From Paenirhodobacter populi (GTDB taxonomy: Bacteria; Pseudomonadota; Alphaproteobacteria; Rhodobacterales; Rhodobacteraceae), in contig NZ_SAUZ01000005.1 in NCBI RefSeq assembly GCF_004022215.1, positions 1-64,000 of the forward strand: a stretch of DNA of 64,000 nucleotides. Direction: 5' to 3'. Of the stretch, positions 8,708 through 17,216 are shown one piece after another; the stretch's first letter is position 1, and every line of letters starts with the position of its first letter. A program made the translations under genes and the position numbers. The notes beneath the pieces are model-generated. The model had not been told where the DNA came from, searched no databases, and saw nothing but the letters and a program-made list of their open reading frames with translations.

Positions 8708-9148
8708 ATGATCCTGTTCCACCGCCTTGCCCTGCTGGCCGTCGCGGGGCTCGTGCCGCTGCCCGCGGCGGCGCATATCCATCTGCATCCGGACCGGGCG
8801 CAGCCCGGTCAGGTGCTGGACATCGGCCTGATCGTGGGCCACGGCTGCGCGGGCGCGGCGACGACCGGGCTGCGCGTCGCGATCCCCGAGGGGCTGGAGG
8901 CCGCGGTGCCCGTGCCGAAGGACGGATGGCAGGTTTCGGTGGCCGAGGGCGAGGTCGGCTGGCAGGGCGGTTCGCTGCCGGACGGCACGAAGGCCAGTTT
9001 CACCCTGCGCGCCACGGTTGCCGCCGGTGCGCCCGGGGCGATCGCGATCCCGGTGATCCAGATCTGCGGCGACCGCGAAACCCGCTGGATCGGGACGGCG
9101 GATGCTGACAGCCCGGCGCCGGTGCTGACGGTCCAGCCGGCGCGATGA
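8708..9148 (+). CDS. YcnI-like DUF1775 periplasmic protein (copper-related)
   Basis: About 146 residues, with an N-terminal signal peptide (MILFHRLALLAVAGLVPLPAAAH). The mature protein begins with histidines (AHIHLHP) and carries the YcnI pattern GHGCAGAATTGLRVAIPEG and KDGWQVSV. In the family the new N-terminal histidine after signal cleavage binds copper; that histidine is present. An in-frame ATG at 8660 would add 16 residues ahead of the signal and has AGGAGGA very close to it, so the start is uncertain. The gene overlaps the CopC-CopD gene by 4 nt, the usual ycnI-ycnJ partnership. Confidence 0.85.
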   Translation: MILFHRLALLAVAGLVPLPAAAHIHLHPDRAQPGQVLDIGLIVGHGCAGAATTGLRVAIPEGLEAAVPVPKDGWQVSVAEGEVGWQGGSLPDGTKASFTLRATVAAGAPGAIAIPVIQICGDRETRWIGTADADSPAPVLTVQPAR

Positions 9149-10707
9149 CCGCCGCCCTGCGGTGCCGCCGCGTGGCGGGCTGGTTTCTGGTGGGGTTTGC
9201 CGTGGCTCTGCTGTGGCTGGTTCCGGCGGGGCAGGCCGTTGCGCATGCGAGCCTCGTTTCCGCCGCGCCGCCCGACGGCGTGCTGCTTGAGGCCGCGCCG
9301 CGCGACATCACCCTGACCTTCAACGAAAGGGTGCGCCCGTTGGCGGCGCGGCTTTCGGCGCCGGACGGGCGCACGGTCCTGCTGCCCCCGCCGGAGATCG
9401 AGGGCCATTCCCTGCGCTTTGCCCTGCCCGAGGGGCTCGCGCGCGGCAGCCATCTGCTGTCATGGCGCGTGACCTCGGCCGACGGGCATCCGCTGGCGGG
9501 GGCGCAGCTGTTTTCCGTGGAGGTCGAGACGGCGATCGCCGAGGCGTCGGACGACGCGCCCCTTGCCACGCGCGCCGGGGTCTGGGCGCTGCGGGCGGCG
9601 CTGATCGGGGCGCTGCTGTGCGGTGTGGGCGGGGCGGTGTTTCAGGCTTTCGCCGGGCGGCAGGGGACGCGGTTTCCGCAGGCCGCGGCGGGCGCGGGTC
9701 TTGCGCTGCTGCTGCCGGTCGCGGGGTTTCAGGGGCTCGACCTGCTGGGCCTGCCGCCCGCCGCACTGCTGACGGGGGCCCCCTGGCGCGAGGGCGCGGC
9801 GGGGGCGCCGGGGCTGGCGCTGGCGCTTTCGGCGGGCGCGCTGATCGCGGCGCTGACGCGGCCGGGCCGGGTGATCGCGCTGGTCGGGCTCTTGGCGTGC
9901 GGGATGGCCGCGGCGGCGGCCGGGCATGCGGCCACCGCGCCGCCGCAGGCGGTGATGCGCCCGGCCGTCGCCGCCCATGTGATCGCCGCGGCGCTCTGGA
10001 TCGGGGCGCTGGTGCCGCTGTCGGCGCAGCTCGCACGTGGAGGGGCCGGCGCGCTGGCGGGGTTTTCGCGCGCCATTCCATGGGGTGTCGCGGTGCTTGC
10101 CGGGTCCGGCGTGGCGATCGCGGTGGTCCAGCTGGGCGCCGATCCCACCGCCCTGTGGCGGACCGGTTACGGGCGGGTTCTGCTGGCAAAGCTCGCGCTG
10201 GTCGCGGTGCTGCTGGCGGTGGCGCTATTCAACCGGCTGCGCCTGACGCCCCGGGCCGAGCGGGGCGACACCCGCCCGCTGCGCCGCGCCATCGCGGTTG
10301 AAATCGTGCTGGCCGCCGCGATCATCGGGGTGATCGCGCTCTGGCGCTTTACCCCGCCGCCGCGCGCCATCGTGCCGGTGCCGCCGGCGCTGGCGCAGGA
10401 ATTCCGCGCGGGCGGGCTGTCGGCGGTGGTGCATGTCGATCCGCCCCGCATGGGCATGGTGCGGGTCCGGGTGTCGGACCTGCGGCTGGACGGCGCGCCC
10501 TTCGTGCCGCAATCCGTCGCGATCGAATTCTCCAAGCCCTCCTACGGCCTTGGCCCCTTCCGGCATGAAATGCGGGGCGGCGAAGCCGATGCGGGCCGGT
10601 TCCTGCTGCCGCTCGACGGTTATTGGGTGGTGACGGTGACGGTGCTCATCTCCGATTTCCGGGCGGAGGAAATGCGCGACATCATCGAGATCCGGCCCGC
10701 GAACTGA
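9145..10707 (+). CDS. CopC-CopD fusion protein (YcnJ-like copper uptake/resistance)
   Basis: A 520-residue protein overlapping the YcnI-like gene by ATGA. After a signal/anchor segment (about residues 10-33) comes a CopC domain: HASLVSAAPPDG with His34, LTFNERV, and WRVTSADGHPLAG. Several membrane helices of a CopD domain follow. The last roughly 100 residues after the final helix form a soluble domain (from EFRAGGLSAVVHVDPP to the end). CopC-CopD proteins handle periplasmic copper and its entry to the cytoplasm. Together with the YcnI-like protein this is a two-gene copper unit embedded between two sulfonate-type clusters. Confidence 0.88.
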   Translation: MTAALRCRRVAGWFLVGFAVALLWLVPAGQAVAHASLVSAAPPDGVLLEAAPRDITLTFNERVRPLAARLSAPDGRTVLLPPPEIEGHSLRFALPEGLARGSHLLSWRVTSADGHPLAGAQLFSVEVETAIAEASDDAPLATRAGVWALRAALIGALLCGVGGAVFQAFAGRQGTRFPQAAAGAGLALLLPVAGFQGLDLLGLPPAALLTGAPWREGAAGAPGLALALSAGALIAALTRPGRVIALVGLLACGMAAAAAGHAATAPPQAVMRPAVAAHVIAAALWIGALVPLSAQLARGGAGALAGFSRAIPWGVAVLAGSGVAIAVVQLGADPTALWRTGYGRVLLAKLALVAVLLAVALFNRLRLTPRAERGDTRPLRRAIAVEIVLAAAIIGVIALWRFTPPPRAIVPVPPALAQEFRAGGLSAVVHVDPPRMGMVRVRVSDLRLDGAPFVPQSVAIEFSKPSYGLGPFRHEMRGGEADAGRFLLPLDGYWVVTVTVLISDFRAEEMRDIIEIRPAN

Positions 10708-10857
10708 ACGTCGGGGCGGAATAATCCTGCTCCGCGGGGGGTGCCGGCCATGCGGATGTTCTCCGCCGGGGGCGATCTTTGGAATTCATCCGGGCGGCGG
10801 CGGGGGCGTAGATTGCCCGAAGGACCGATGCACGGAACATGGCGCACGGGGGGGAAC

Positions 10858-12186
10858 ATGGCCCAAAGACAGATGAAGCTCGGCTTCATGATGCATGGCA
10901 ACGGCACCGGCTGGGGCGACTGGCGCCATCCCGACGCTCAGCCCGGCGCCTCGACCGATTTCGCCTATTACCGGCGGCAGGCGCAGATCGCCGAGGCGGC
11001 GCGCTTCGATTTCCTGTTCGTCGCGGACAGCGTCCACATCACCCCGAAATCGAGCCCGCATTACCTCAACCGTTTCGAGCCGCTGACGATCCTGTCGGCG
11101 CTGGCCGCGGTGACGGATCATATCGGCCTCGTCGGCACGCTGACGGTCAGCTACGCCGAGCCGTTCAACGTCGCGCGGCAGTTCGCCTCGCTCGACCAGC
11201 TCTCGGGCGGGCGGGCGGGATGGAACGTGGTGACCTCGTGGCTCGAAGGATCGGCGCGCAACTACAGCCGGGAAAAGCATTACGATCACGCGACGCGCTA
11301 CCGGCTGGCGGCGGAACATCTGGATGTCGTGCAGGGGCTGTGGGATTCGTGGGAAGACGACGCCCTTGTGCATGACAAGGCTTCGGGCCGGTTCTTCGAC
11401 CCGGACAAGCTGCACCGGCTCGACCACCGGGGCGATTTCTTTCAGGTCGAGGGGCCGCTGAACATCGCGCGCTCGCCGCAGGGGCAGCCGGTGATCTTTC
11501 AGGCCGGCGCCTCGGAGGACGGGCGCGACTTCGCCGCCGCGCGCTCGGACGCGATCTTCGTGCAGCCGGGAGATCTGGCGGGGGCGCAGGCCTATTACGC
11601 CGATGTCAAACGCCGCGCGGCCGGGTTCGGGCGCGACCCCGATACGCTGTTCGTGCTGCCCGGCCTGCGCCCGGTGATCGGCTCGACCGAGGCGGAGGCC
11701 GAACGCAAGTATCAGGCGTTCATCGGCCTGACCTCGATCGAGGACGCGCTGCTGATCATGGCGCGGTCGTTCAACGAACACGACTTTTCGCAATACGACC
11801 TCGACGCGCCCTTCCCGGATGTGGCGCATGTCGCGGCGAATTCGAACCGCTCCACCTCGGAGCGGATCATCGCTCTGGCGCGGGCGGAAAACCTGACGCT
11901 GCGGCAGACCGCGCAGCGTTTCGCCACGCCGCGCACCGATTTCATCGGCACGCCGGAACAGGTCGCCGACGCCTTCGGACGCTGGTTCACCGGGCGCGGG
12001 GCCGATGGCTTCGTCTTCAACAATTCGCTGCCGGACGAGCTTTCGGTCTTTGCCGATACGGTGGTGCCGATCCTGCAGGCGCGCGGCCTGTTCCGCACCG
12101 AATACGAAGGCACGACCTTCCGCGACTCTCTCGGGCTGGCGAAGCCCGCCAACCGGAACACCACGCGGCGCCTTGCCGCCGAATAG
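10858..12186 (+). CDS. LLM-class flavin-dependent monooxygenase, NtaA/SnaA/DszA family
   Basis: A 442-residue protein; the ATG at 10858 has GGGGGG just upstream, and longer in-frame starts lack this. Family marks are GWGDWRHPDAQPGASTDF near the N-terminus, FLFVADS, NVVTSWLEGSARNYS, VIFQAGASEDGRDFAA and FIGTPEQVADAF near the C-terminus. These are the features of two-component FMNH2-dependent monooxygenases acting on nitrilotriacetate, dibenzothiophene sulfone or dimethyl sulfide. With the second sulfonate-type importer directly downstream (8 nt gap), a C-S bond-cleaving role is likely. No flavin reductase lies nearby. Confidence 0.87.
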   Translation: MAQRQMKLGFMMHGNGTGWGDWRHPDAQPGASTDFAYYRRQAQIAEAARFDFLFVADSVHITPKSSPHYLNRFEPLTILSALAAVTDHIGLVGTLTVSYAEPFNVARQFASLDQLSGGRAGWNVVTSWLEGSARNYSREKHYDHATRYRLAAEHLDVVQGLWDSWEDDALVHDKASGRFFDPDKLHRLDHRGDFFQVEGPLNIARSPQGQPVIFQAGASEDGRDFAAARSDAIFVQPGDLAGAQAYYADVKRRAAGFGRDPDTLFVLPGLRPVIGSTEAEAERKYQAFIGLTSIEDALLIMARSFNEHDFSQYDLDAPFPDVAHVAANSNRSTSERIIALARAENLTLRQTAQRFATPRTDFIGTPEQVADAFGRWFTGRGADGFVFNNSLPDELSVFADTVVPILQARGLFRTEYEGTTFRDSLGLAKPANRNTTRRLAAE

Positions 12187-12194
12187 GGGATCAG

Positions 12195-13160
12195 ATGATG
12201 AACGGAATTTCTCGCCGCACCTTCGGGGGATTGCTGGTGGCCGGGCTGGCGGCGACGCGGGTGAACGCGCAGGATCAGGTCGTGCTGCGCGTCGCGGATC
12301 AGGTGGGCGAACAGCGCGCCCGGCTGGAGGCCGCGGGGCTTCTGGACGATCTGCCCTACCGCATCGAATGGTCGGTCTATCCGGCCGCCGTCAACCTGCA
12401 CGAGGCGCTGAAGGCCGATGCCGCCGATATCGGCATGTCCGCCGACAGCCCCGCCGTCAGCGCCATCGCCGGCGGATCGAAGGTGCGCCTCGCGGCGGTC
12501 TTTTCCAACGGCGGACTTGGCTCCTCGATCCTCGTGCCGAAGGGCAGCGGGATCGAAACGCTCGCCGATCTGCGCGGCAAGACGATCTCGCCAACGACGC
12601 GGGGATCGGTCGCGCATTACCTCGTGCTGGGCGCGCTTAAGAAGGCGGGGGTGGACCCGTCCGAGGTGAAGCTCGCCTTCCTGACGCCGGCCGATGCCTC
12701 GGCCGCGTTCCAGTCGGGGTCGATCGACGCCTGGGGCACCTGGGGCGTCTACAAGGCGCGCAGCGTGGGCGTTCTGGGCGCGCGCGAGCTGTTCGACGGG
12801 GTGGGCGTGAACACCGGCAACATCGTCTATGCGGTGACCGAAAGGACGCTGGCCGATCCCGCCAAGGTCGCCGCGATCGACGATTTCGTCGGCCGGATCG
12901 ACAGGAGCTACGACTGGGCGCGGGCGAACCGCGAGGATTTCCTGACCTTCTACGAAGGCTTCAGCAAGCAGGACCGCGCCACGGTCGAACCGCTGTATCC
13001 CGAACAGTCGGGCTATCGGCGCAAGCCGGTCGATGACGCCTTCGTTGCCACCTTGCAGAATGTCCACGACACCTGGGTCGGGGCCGGGGTCCTGACTGGT
13101 CAGCTGAATCTGGCGGACTACGTTTACCGGGATCTGCCCGTGACGGTGACGAACGGATGA
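12195..13160 (+). CDS. ABC transporter substrate-binding protein, aliphatic sulfonate family (second system)
   Basis: A 321-residue exported protein with a Tat-like signal (ISRRTFGGLLVAGLAATRV) ending near VNAQ. ATGs at 12195 and 12198 are both possible. The mature part (LRVADQVGEQRARLEAAGL, ALKADAADIGMSADSP, LADLRGKTISPTTRGSVAHYLV) matches SsuA-type aliphatic sulfonate binding proteins. The stop overlaps the permease start by 4 nt. It is distinct in sequence from the binding protein at 5736, so the island imports at least two ligands or ligand classes. Confidence 0.88.
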   Translation: MMNGISRRTFGGLLVAGLAATRVNAQDQVVLRVADQVGEQRARLEAAGLLDDLPYRIEWSVYPAAVNLHEALKADAADIGMSADSPAVSAIAGGSKVRLAAVFSNGGLGSSILVPKGSGIETLADLRGKTISPTTRGSVAHYLVLGALKKAGVDPSEVKLAFLTPADASAAFQSGSIDAWGTWGVYKARSVGVLGARELFDGVGVNTGNIVYAVTERTLADPAKVAAIDDFVGRIDRSYDWARANREDFLTFYEGFSKQDRATVEPLYPEQSGYRRKPVDDAFVATLQNVHDTWVGAGVLTGQLNLADYVYRDLPVTVTNG

Positions 13161-14023
13161 GCGTGACCGAAAGCCCCGGCACCTATGTGCCCCCGGCGCC
13201 CGCGCGCCGTGCCGCGCCCGCCGGTCGGGTGCGGCTGGTGCCCGCCCATGCGCGCGGCCGCGGCCTGCCGCGCTGGCTGCGCCGCACGAGCGGGCCGGTC
13301 GCGCTGGTGGCCTTGTGGCACATCGCCTCGGTCACCGGGGTTCTGCCGGCCGAGGTTCTGGCCGGGCCGGCGACGGTCGTGTCCAGCGCGGCGCGGCTGA
13401 TCGCGACCGGCGAGCTGCAACAGGCGATCGTCGTGTCGCTCGGTCGGGCGATGGCGGGGCTGGCGCTTGGCGGGACGGTGGGGGTGCTGCTTGCGCTTGC
13501 CTCCGGGCTGACCCGGCTGGGCGAGGATCTGGTCGATGCGCCGATGCAGATGCTGCGCACCGTGCCGAACGTGGCGCTGATCCCGCTGCTGATCATCTGG
13601 TTCGGCATCGGCGAGGCGCCGAAGATCGCGCTGATCGCGCTGGCCACGGCCTTTCCGCTGTATCTGAACGTCTATGCGGGCATTCGCGGCGTCGACCAGA
13701 CGCTGATCGAGGCGGGCCGGACCCTCGGCCTTGGCCGGGCGGGGCTGGTGCGCCATGTCGTGCTGCCCGGGGCGCTGCCCAATGCGCTGGTGGGGCTGCG
13801 CTATTCGCTGGGGATCGCCTGGCTCGCGCTGGTCTTCGGCGAACAGATCAACGCCACGGCGGGGGTCGGCTATCTGATGGCCAATGCCCGCGAATTCTTT
13901 CAGACCGACGTGATCGTCGTCTGCCTTGTCGTCTATGCGATCCTCGGCCTTGCGGTCGACATGGTCGTGCGCACCCTCGAAAGGATATTCCTCGCATGGC
14001 GACCGAGTTTCACCGGGGCGTGA
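13157..14023 (+). CDS. ABC transporter permease, SsuC-like (second system)
   Basis: A 288-residue membrane protein with a long polar, arginine-rich cytoplasmic N-terminus (about 50 residues), then about six membrane helices of the BPD_transp_1 fold. The EAA loop is EAGRTLGLGRAGLVRHVVLP. The start ATG overlaps the stop of the binding-protein gene, and its own 3' end overlaps the ATPase gene by 28 nt, so the three genes are tightly coupled. It probably forms the homodimeric channel of the second sulfonate-type importer. Confidence 0.88.
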   Translation: MSVTESPGTYVPPAPARRAAPAGRVRLVPAHARGRGLPRWLRRTSGPVALVALWHIASVTGVLPAEVLAGPATVVSSAARLIATGELQQAIVVSLGRAMAGLALGGTVGVLLALASGLTRLGEDLVDAPMQMLRTVPNVALIPLLIIWFGIGEAPKIALIALATAFPLYLNVYAGIRGVDQTLIEAGRTLGLGRAGLVRHVVLPGALPNALVGLRYSLGIAWLALVFGEQINATAGVGYLMANAREFFQTDVIVVCLVVYAILGLAVDMVVRTLERIFLAWRPSFTGA

Positions 14024-14781
14024 CGCCCTCCGCGGATGGCGATCCGGGCCGGGGCCTTGGCGGCCCCGCCGCGGTCGAGGTGCGCGGGCTCAGCCGCAGC
14101 TTCGGCGACCGGCGCGTCATCGACAACCTCGACCTGACGATCCGGCCGGGGGAATTCGTGGCGCTGCTGGGGGCCTCGGGCTGCGGCAAGTCCACGCTGC
14201 TGCGCATCCTCGGCGATCTCGACCCGGATTTCGAGGGCGAGGTGACACTGCCCCGCAAACGCGCCATCGCCTTTCAGGCGCCGCGGCTGATGCCGTGGAA
14301 GCGGGTCTGGCACAATGTCGTGCTGGGGCTGCCGGGCCGGCCGGATCGCGCGCGGGCCGGGCGCGCGCTGGCCGAGGTCGGCATCGGCCACCGCGCCGAC
14401 GTCTGGCCCAAGGTCCTCTCGGGCGGCGAGGCGCAGCGCGCCGCGCTGGCCCGGGCGCTGGTGCGCGAACCCGATCTGCTGCTGCTGGACGAGCCCTTCG
14501 CCGCCCTCGACGCGCTGACGCGGATCAAGGCGCAGGGGCTGGTGGCCGAGCTGTGGGAGCGCCACGGCTGCGCCGTCCTTCTGGTGACGCATGACGTCGA
14601 AGAGGCGATCCTGCTGGCCGACCGGGTGCTGGTGATGAAGGACGGCGTCATCGCGCATGAACATGCGGTCGATCTGCCCCGGCCGCGCGATGTGGCGGAC
14701 CCGAGGGTGGCGCGGGCGCGGGGCGTCCTGCTCGACTGGCTCGGCGTCCGGCACGAAATCCGGCACGGGGCCGAGGCATGA
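13996..14781 (+). CDS. ABC transporter ATP-binding protein, SsuB-like (second system)
   Basis: A 261-residue ATPase starting at the ATG at 13996, preceded by AAAGGAT; it begins inside the permease gene. Walker A is GASGCGKST, the Q-loop is in IAFQAPRLMPWKRV, the signature is LSGGEAQR, Walker B is LLLLDEP and the switch histidine is in LVTHDVEEAI. The N-terminal 25 residues before the nucleotide-binding domain are low in predicted structure. The stop overlaps the flavoprotein gene by 4 nt, tying the importer to the AprAB-like pair. Confidence 0.9.
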   Translation: MATEFHRGVTPSADGDPGRGLGGPAAVEVRGLSRSFGDRRVIDNLDLTIRPGEFVALLGASGCGKSTLLRILGDLDPDFEGEVTLPRKRAIAFQAPRLMPWKRVWHNVVLGLPGRPDRARAGRALAEVGIGHRADVWPKVLSGGEAQRAALARALVREPDLLLLDEPFAALDALTRIKAQGLVAELWERHGCAVLLVTHDVEEAILLADRVLVMKDGVIAHEHAVDLPRPRDVADPRVARARGVLLDWLGVRHEIRHGAEA

Positions 14782-16316
14782 GCGGCGGCTTCCATATCAC
14801 CACCGATGTGCTGGTCATCGGCGGCGGCATGGCCGGGGCCTGGGCGGCGATCGGCGCACGGCGGGCGGGCGCCTCGGTCGTGCTGGTGGAAAAGGGCTGG
14901 CTCGGCACCTCGGGGGTGACGGCGACGGCGGGGCCGGGGCATTGGTGGGTCGCGCCCGCCGACCGTCCGGCCGCGATCGCGCGCCGGCTGGCGCAGTCGG
15001 GCGGGTTGAACGAGGCCGACTGGATGGCGCGCATCCTCGACACCACCTGGAACAGCCTGCCCGGCCTGTCCGATGTCTACGATTTCCCCCGCGACGATGC
15101 CGGCGTGCCGCGCTACCGGGCGCTGCGCGGACCGGAATACATGCGCGCGCTGCGCCGCCGGCTGCAAGGGATCGGCGTCCGCATCATCGACCACGCGGCG
15201 GCGCAGCAGCTGTTGCGGCATGCCGACGGCGCGGTCGCGGGGGCAAGCGGCGTGCGCACCTCGGGCGGGGCCGGCTGGCAGGTGGATGCCGGGGCGGTGG
15301 TGCTGGCGACCGGGGGGACGGCGTTCCGCTCGCGCCTGCTCGGATCGTGGAACAATACGGGCGACGGCTACCTGATGGCGGCGGAGGCGGGCGCCGACCT
15401 GTCGGGGATGGAATTCACCGCCGTCTATTGCGTCGCGCCCGCCCGCACGACGCTGACGCGCTCGATGTCCTTCGCCTTCGCCACCTATTACGACGAAACG
15501 GGGCGGGTGCTGCCGGTCGGCGGGCCGGATATCACCCGGCCGCTGGCGCAGGCGCTGCTGCGCGGGCCGGTCTTTGCCGATCTGTCGCGCACGCCCGCCG
15601 ATATTCGCGACCGCGTGCCCACCATCTCGCCGAATTTCGTGCTGCCGTTCCACCGCTGGGGGATCGACCCCTACCGGCAGCGGTTCGAGGTCACGCTGCA
15701 TGGCGAGGGCACGATCCGCGGCATCGGCGGCATCGCGGTCGAGACCGCGGATTGCGCCACCGCCGTTCCGGGCCTGTTCGCGGCGGGCGACGCGGCGACG
15801 CGCGAACGGGTCGCGGGGGCGATCTCGGGCGGCGGCAACATCAATTCCGCCTGGGCGCTGTCCTCCGGCCTCTGGTCGGGGGAGGGGGCGGCCCGGATCG
15901 CGGCGCGCAGCCCGCGGCGCGGCGGCGGACGGCGCGTCGGACGGGCGGGGCTTGCCGGCGGGCGCGGCATCGACCGGGCGGCGATCCTCGCGCAGGTGCA
16001 GGACGCGATGCTGCGCTACGACAAGGTGCTGTTCCGCGAGGAAAAGGCCCTGCGCGCCAGCCTCGCCACGCTCGACACCGCATGGACGGCGGTCTGCGAG
16101 GCCGCGCCCGATCCCGCCACGCGCGAGCTGGCGGCGATGGTCGCCACGGCGCGCTGGACGCTGACCGCGGCCCTGGCACGGCGGGAAAGCCGCGGCATCC
16201 ACCAGCGCACGGATTTCCCCGGCGCCGATCCGGCGCTGGCGCGGCGGATCCGGGTGCGGGGCCTCGACCGGCCGGAGGCCGCGCCCGAGGCGCTGCCGGC
16301 GGAGCAGACGGCATGA
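14778..16316 (+). CDS. FAD-dependent oxidoreductase, fumarate reductase/AprA-like flavoprotein
   Basis: A 512-residue soluble flavoprotein. The dinucleotide motif is VLVIGGGMAGAWAA at the N-terminus. Later comes WNNTGDGYLMAAEAGADLSG, then PGLFAAGDAATRE and SGGGNINSAWALSSG, the FAD-binding pattern of the succinate dehydrogenase/fumarate reductase/adenylylsulfate reductase alpha superfamily. No signal peptide is present. It overlaps both the upstream ATPase gene and the downstream ferredoxin gene by 4 nt, implying a complex with that ferredoxin, as AprA pairs with AprB. Whether it reduces or oxidises a sulfur intermediate (sulfite/APS-like) or the imported substrate is not known; the active-site residues of true APS reductase could not be checked. 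Confidence 0.8.
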   Translation: MSGGFHITTDVLVIGGGMAGAWAAIGARRAGASVVLVEKGWLGTSGVTATAGPGHWWVAPADRPAAIARRLAQSGGLNEADWMARILDTTWNSLPGLSDVYDFPRDDAGVPRYRALRGPEYMRALRRRLQGIGVRIIDHAAAQQLLRHADGAVAGASGVRTSGGAGWQVDAGAVVLATGGTAFRSRLLGSWNNTGDGYLMAAEAGADLSGMEFTAVYCVAPARTTLTRSMSFAFATYYDETGRVLPVGGPDITRPLAQALLRGPVFADLSRTPADIRDRVPTISPNFVLPFHRWGIDPYRQRFEVTLHGEGTIRGIGGIAVETADCATAVPGLFAAGDAATRERVAGAISGGGNINSAWALSSGLWSGEGAARIAARSPRRGGGRRVGRAGLAGGRGIDRAAILAQVQDAMLRYDKVLFREEKALRASLATLDTAWTAVCEAAPDPATRELAAMVATARWTLTAALARRESRGIHQRTDFPGADPALARRIRVRGLDRPEAAPEALPAEQTA

Positions 16317-16708
16317 TCGAATTCATCGCCGGGGATCTCTGCACCGCCTGCGGCACCTGCGTCGAGGTCTGCCCGACCGGGGTCTTTGCCGGCGCGCCCG
16401 GCACGGTGCCCCGGATCGCGCATCCCGAGGCGTGCCAGACCTGCTTCATGTGCGAACTCTATTGCCGGGCGGATGCGATCTTCGTCGGCCCGGATGCCGG
16501 CGGGGTCGAGGGCTTCGATCCGGCAACCACCCGCGCGGCCGGCCTGCTGGGCGAGATGCGCCGCCTGCACGGGTGGGACGAATGGGCGGCGGACCCGCGC
16601 TATCCGAACGATCACTGGCGGATGGAAACCGTGTTCGAGCGCGCCCGCAGCGTGATGAACCGCGGCCCCGCGCCGCAGACAGGGAAGGAAGACAGATATG
16701 CCTCATGA
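16313..16708 (+). CDS. Ferredoxin family protein, two [4Fe-4S] motifs, AprB-like partner
   Basis: A 131-residue protein whose first half has two cysteine motifs: CTACGTCVEVC followed by P, and CQTCFMCELYC, each fit to ligate a [4Fe-4S] cluster. The C-terminal half (from about residue 65) is a charged tail with RRLHGWDEWAADPRYPNDHW that probably contacts the flavoprotein. Translation is coupled to the flavoprotein through ATGA. The pair resembles AprA-AprB in layout. The protein would carry electrons to or from the FAD subunit in the cytoplasm. Confidence 0.83.
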   Translation: MIEFIAGDLCTACGTCVEVCPTGVFAGAPGTVPRIAHPEACQTCFMCELYCRADAIFVGPDAGGVEGFDPATTRAAGLLGEMRRLHGWDEWAADPRYPNDHWRMETVFERARSVMNRGPAPQTGKEDRYAS

Positions 16709-17204
16709 CCACGGCCCCGGGGGCCACAGTCACGAAGATGCGCCGCGCTGGAAACATGACGGCATCCGGGTGATCCGGGGCGATCAGCTCGATGCCAATA
16801 CGGCGCAGACGCCGGGGATGTTCCGGCAGGCGGCGATCAACCACGCGCGCGTCGGCGCGCAGCGGATCTGGGCCGGGACCGTGGCGATCGAACCCGACGC
16901 CAAGACCGGCGTGCATCACCACGGCCCGCTGGAAAGCGTGATCTATGTCGTGCGCGGCCGCGCCCGCCTGCGGTGGGGCGACCGGCTGGAATATGTGGCC
17001 GAGGCCGGGCCGGGCGATTTCATCTACGTCCCGCCCTATGTTCCCCACCAGGAAATCAACGCCGACCCGGGACAGGTGCTGGAATGCGTCCTCGTCCGCT
17101 CGGACAACGAGGCCGTGGTCGTCAACATCACCGATGTCGACCCGGTCGAGAAACCCGAGAATGTCTACTGGGTCGATCCGATCCATGCCGCTCCCGGCAA
17201 CTGA
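16698..17204 (+). CDS. Cupin-domain protein, metal-binding
   Basis: A 168-residue single-domain cupin. Motif 1 is GVHHHGPLESVIYVVRG and motif 2 is GDFIYVPPYVPHQEIN, so the usual His/His/Glu/His metal ligands are present. The N-terminus is histidine-rich (MPHDHGPGGHSHED), suggesting additional metal binding. The gene overlaps the ferredoxin gene by 11 nt and has AGGGAAGGAAG upstream, so it belongs to the same operon. It could act as a dioxygenase on a sulfur intermediate or as a sensor; the sequence does not tell. Confidence 0.8.
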   Translation: MPHDHGPGGHSHEDAPRWKHDGIRVIRGDQLDANTAQTPGMFRQAAINHARVGAQRIWAGTVAIEPDAKTGVHHHGPLESVIYVVRGRARLRWGDRLEYVAEAGPGDFIYVPPYVPHQEINADPGQVLECVLVRSDNEAVVVNITDVDPVEKPENVYWVDPIHAAPGN

Positions 17205-17216
17205 AAGGAAGAGAAG

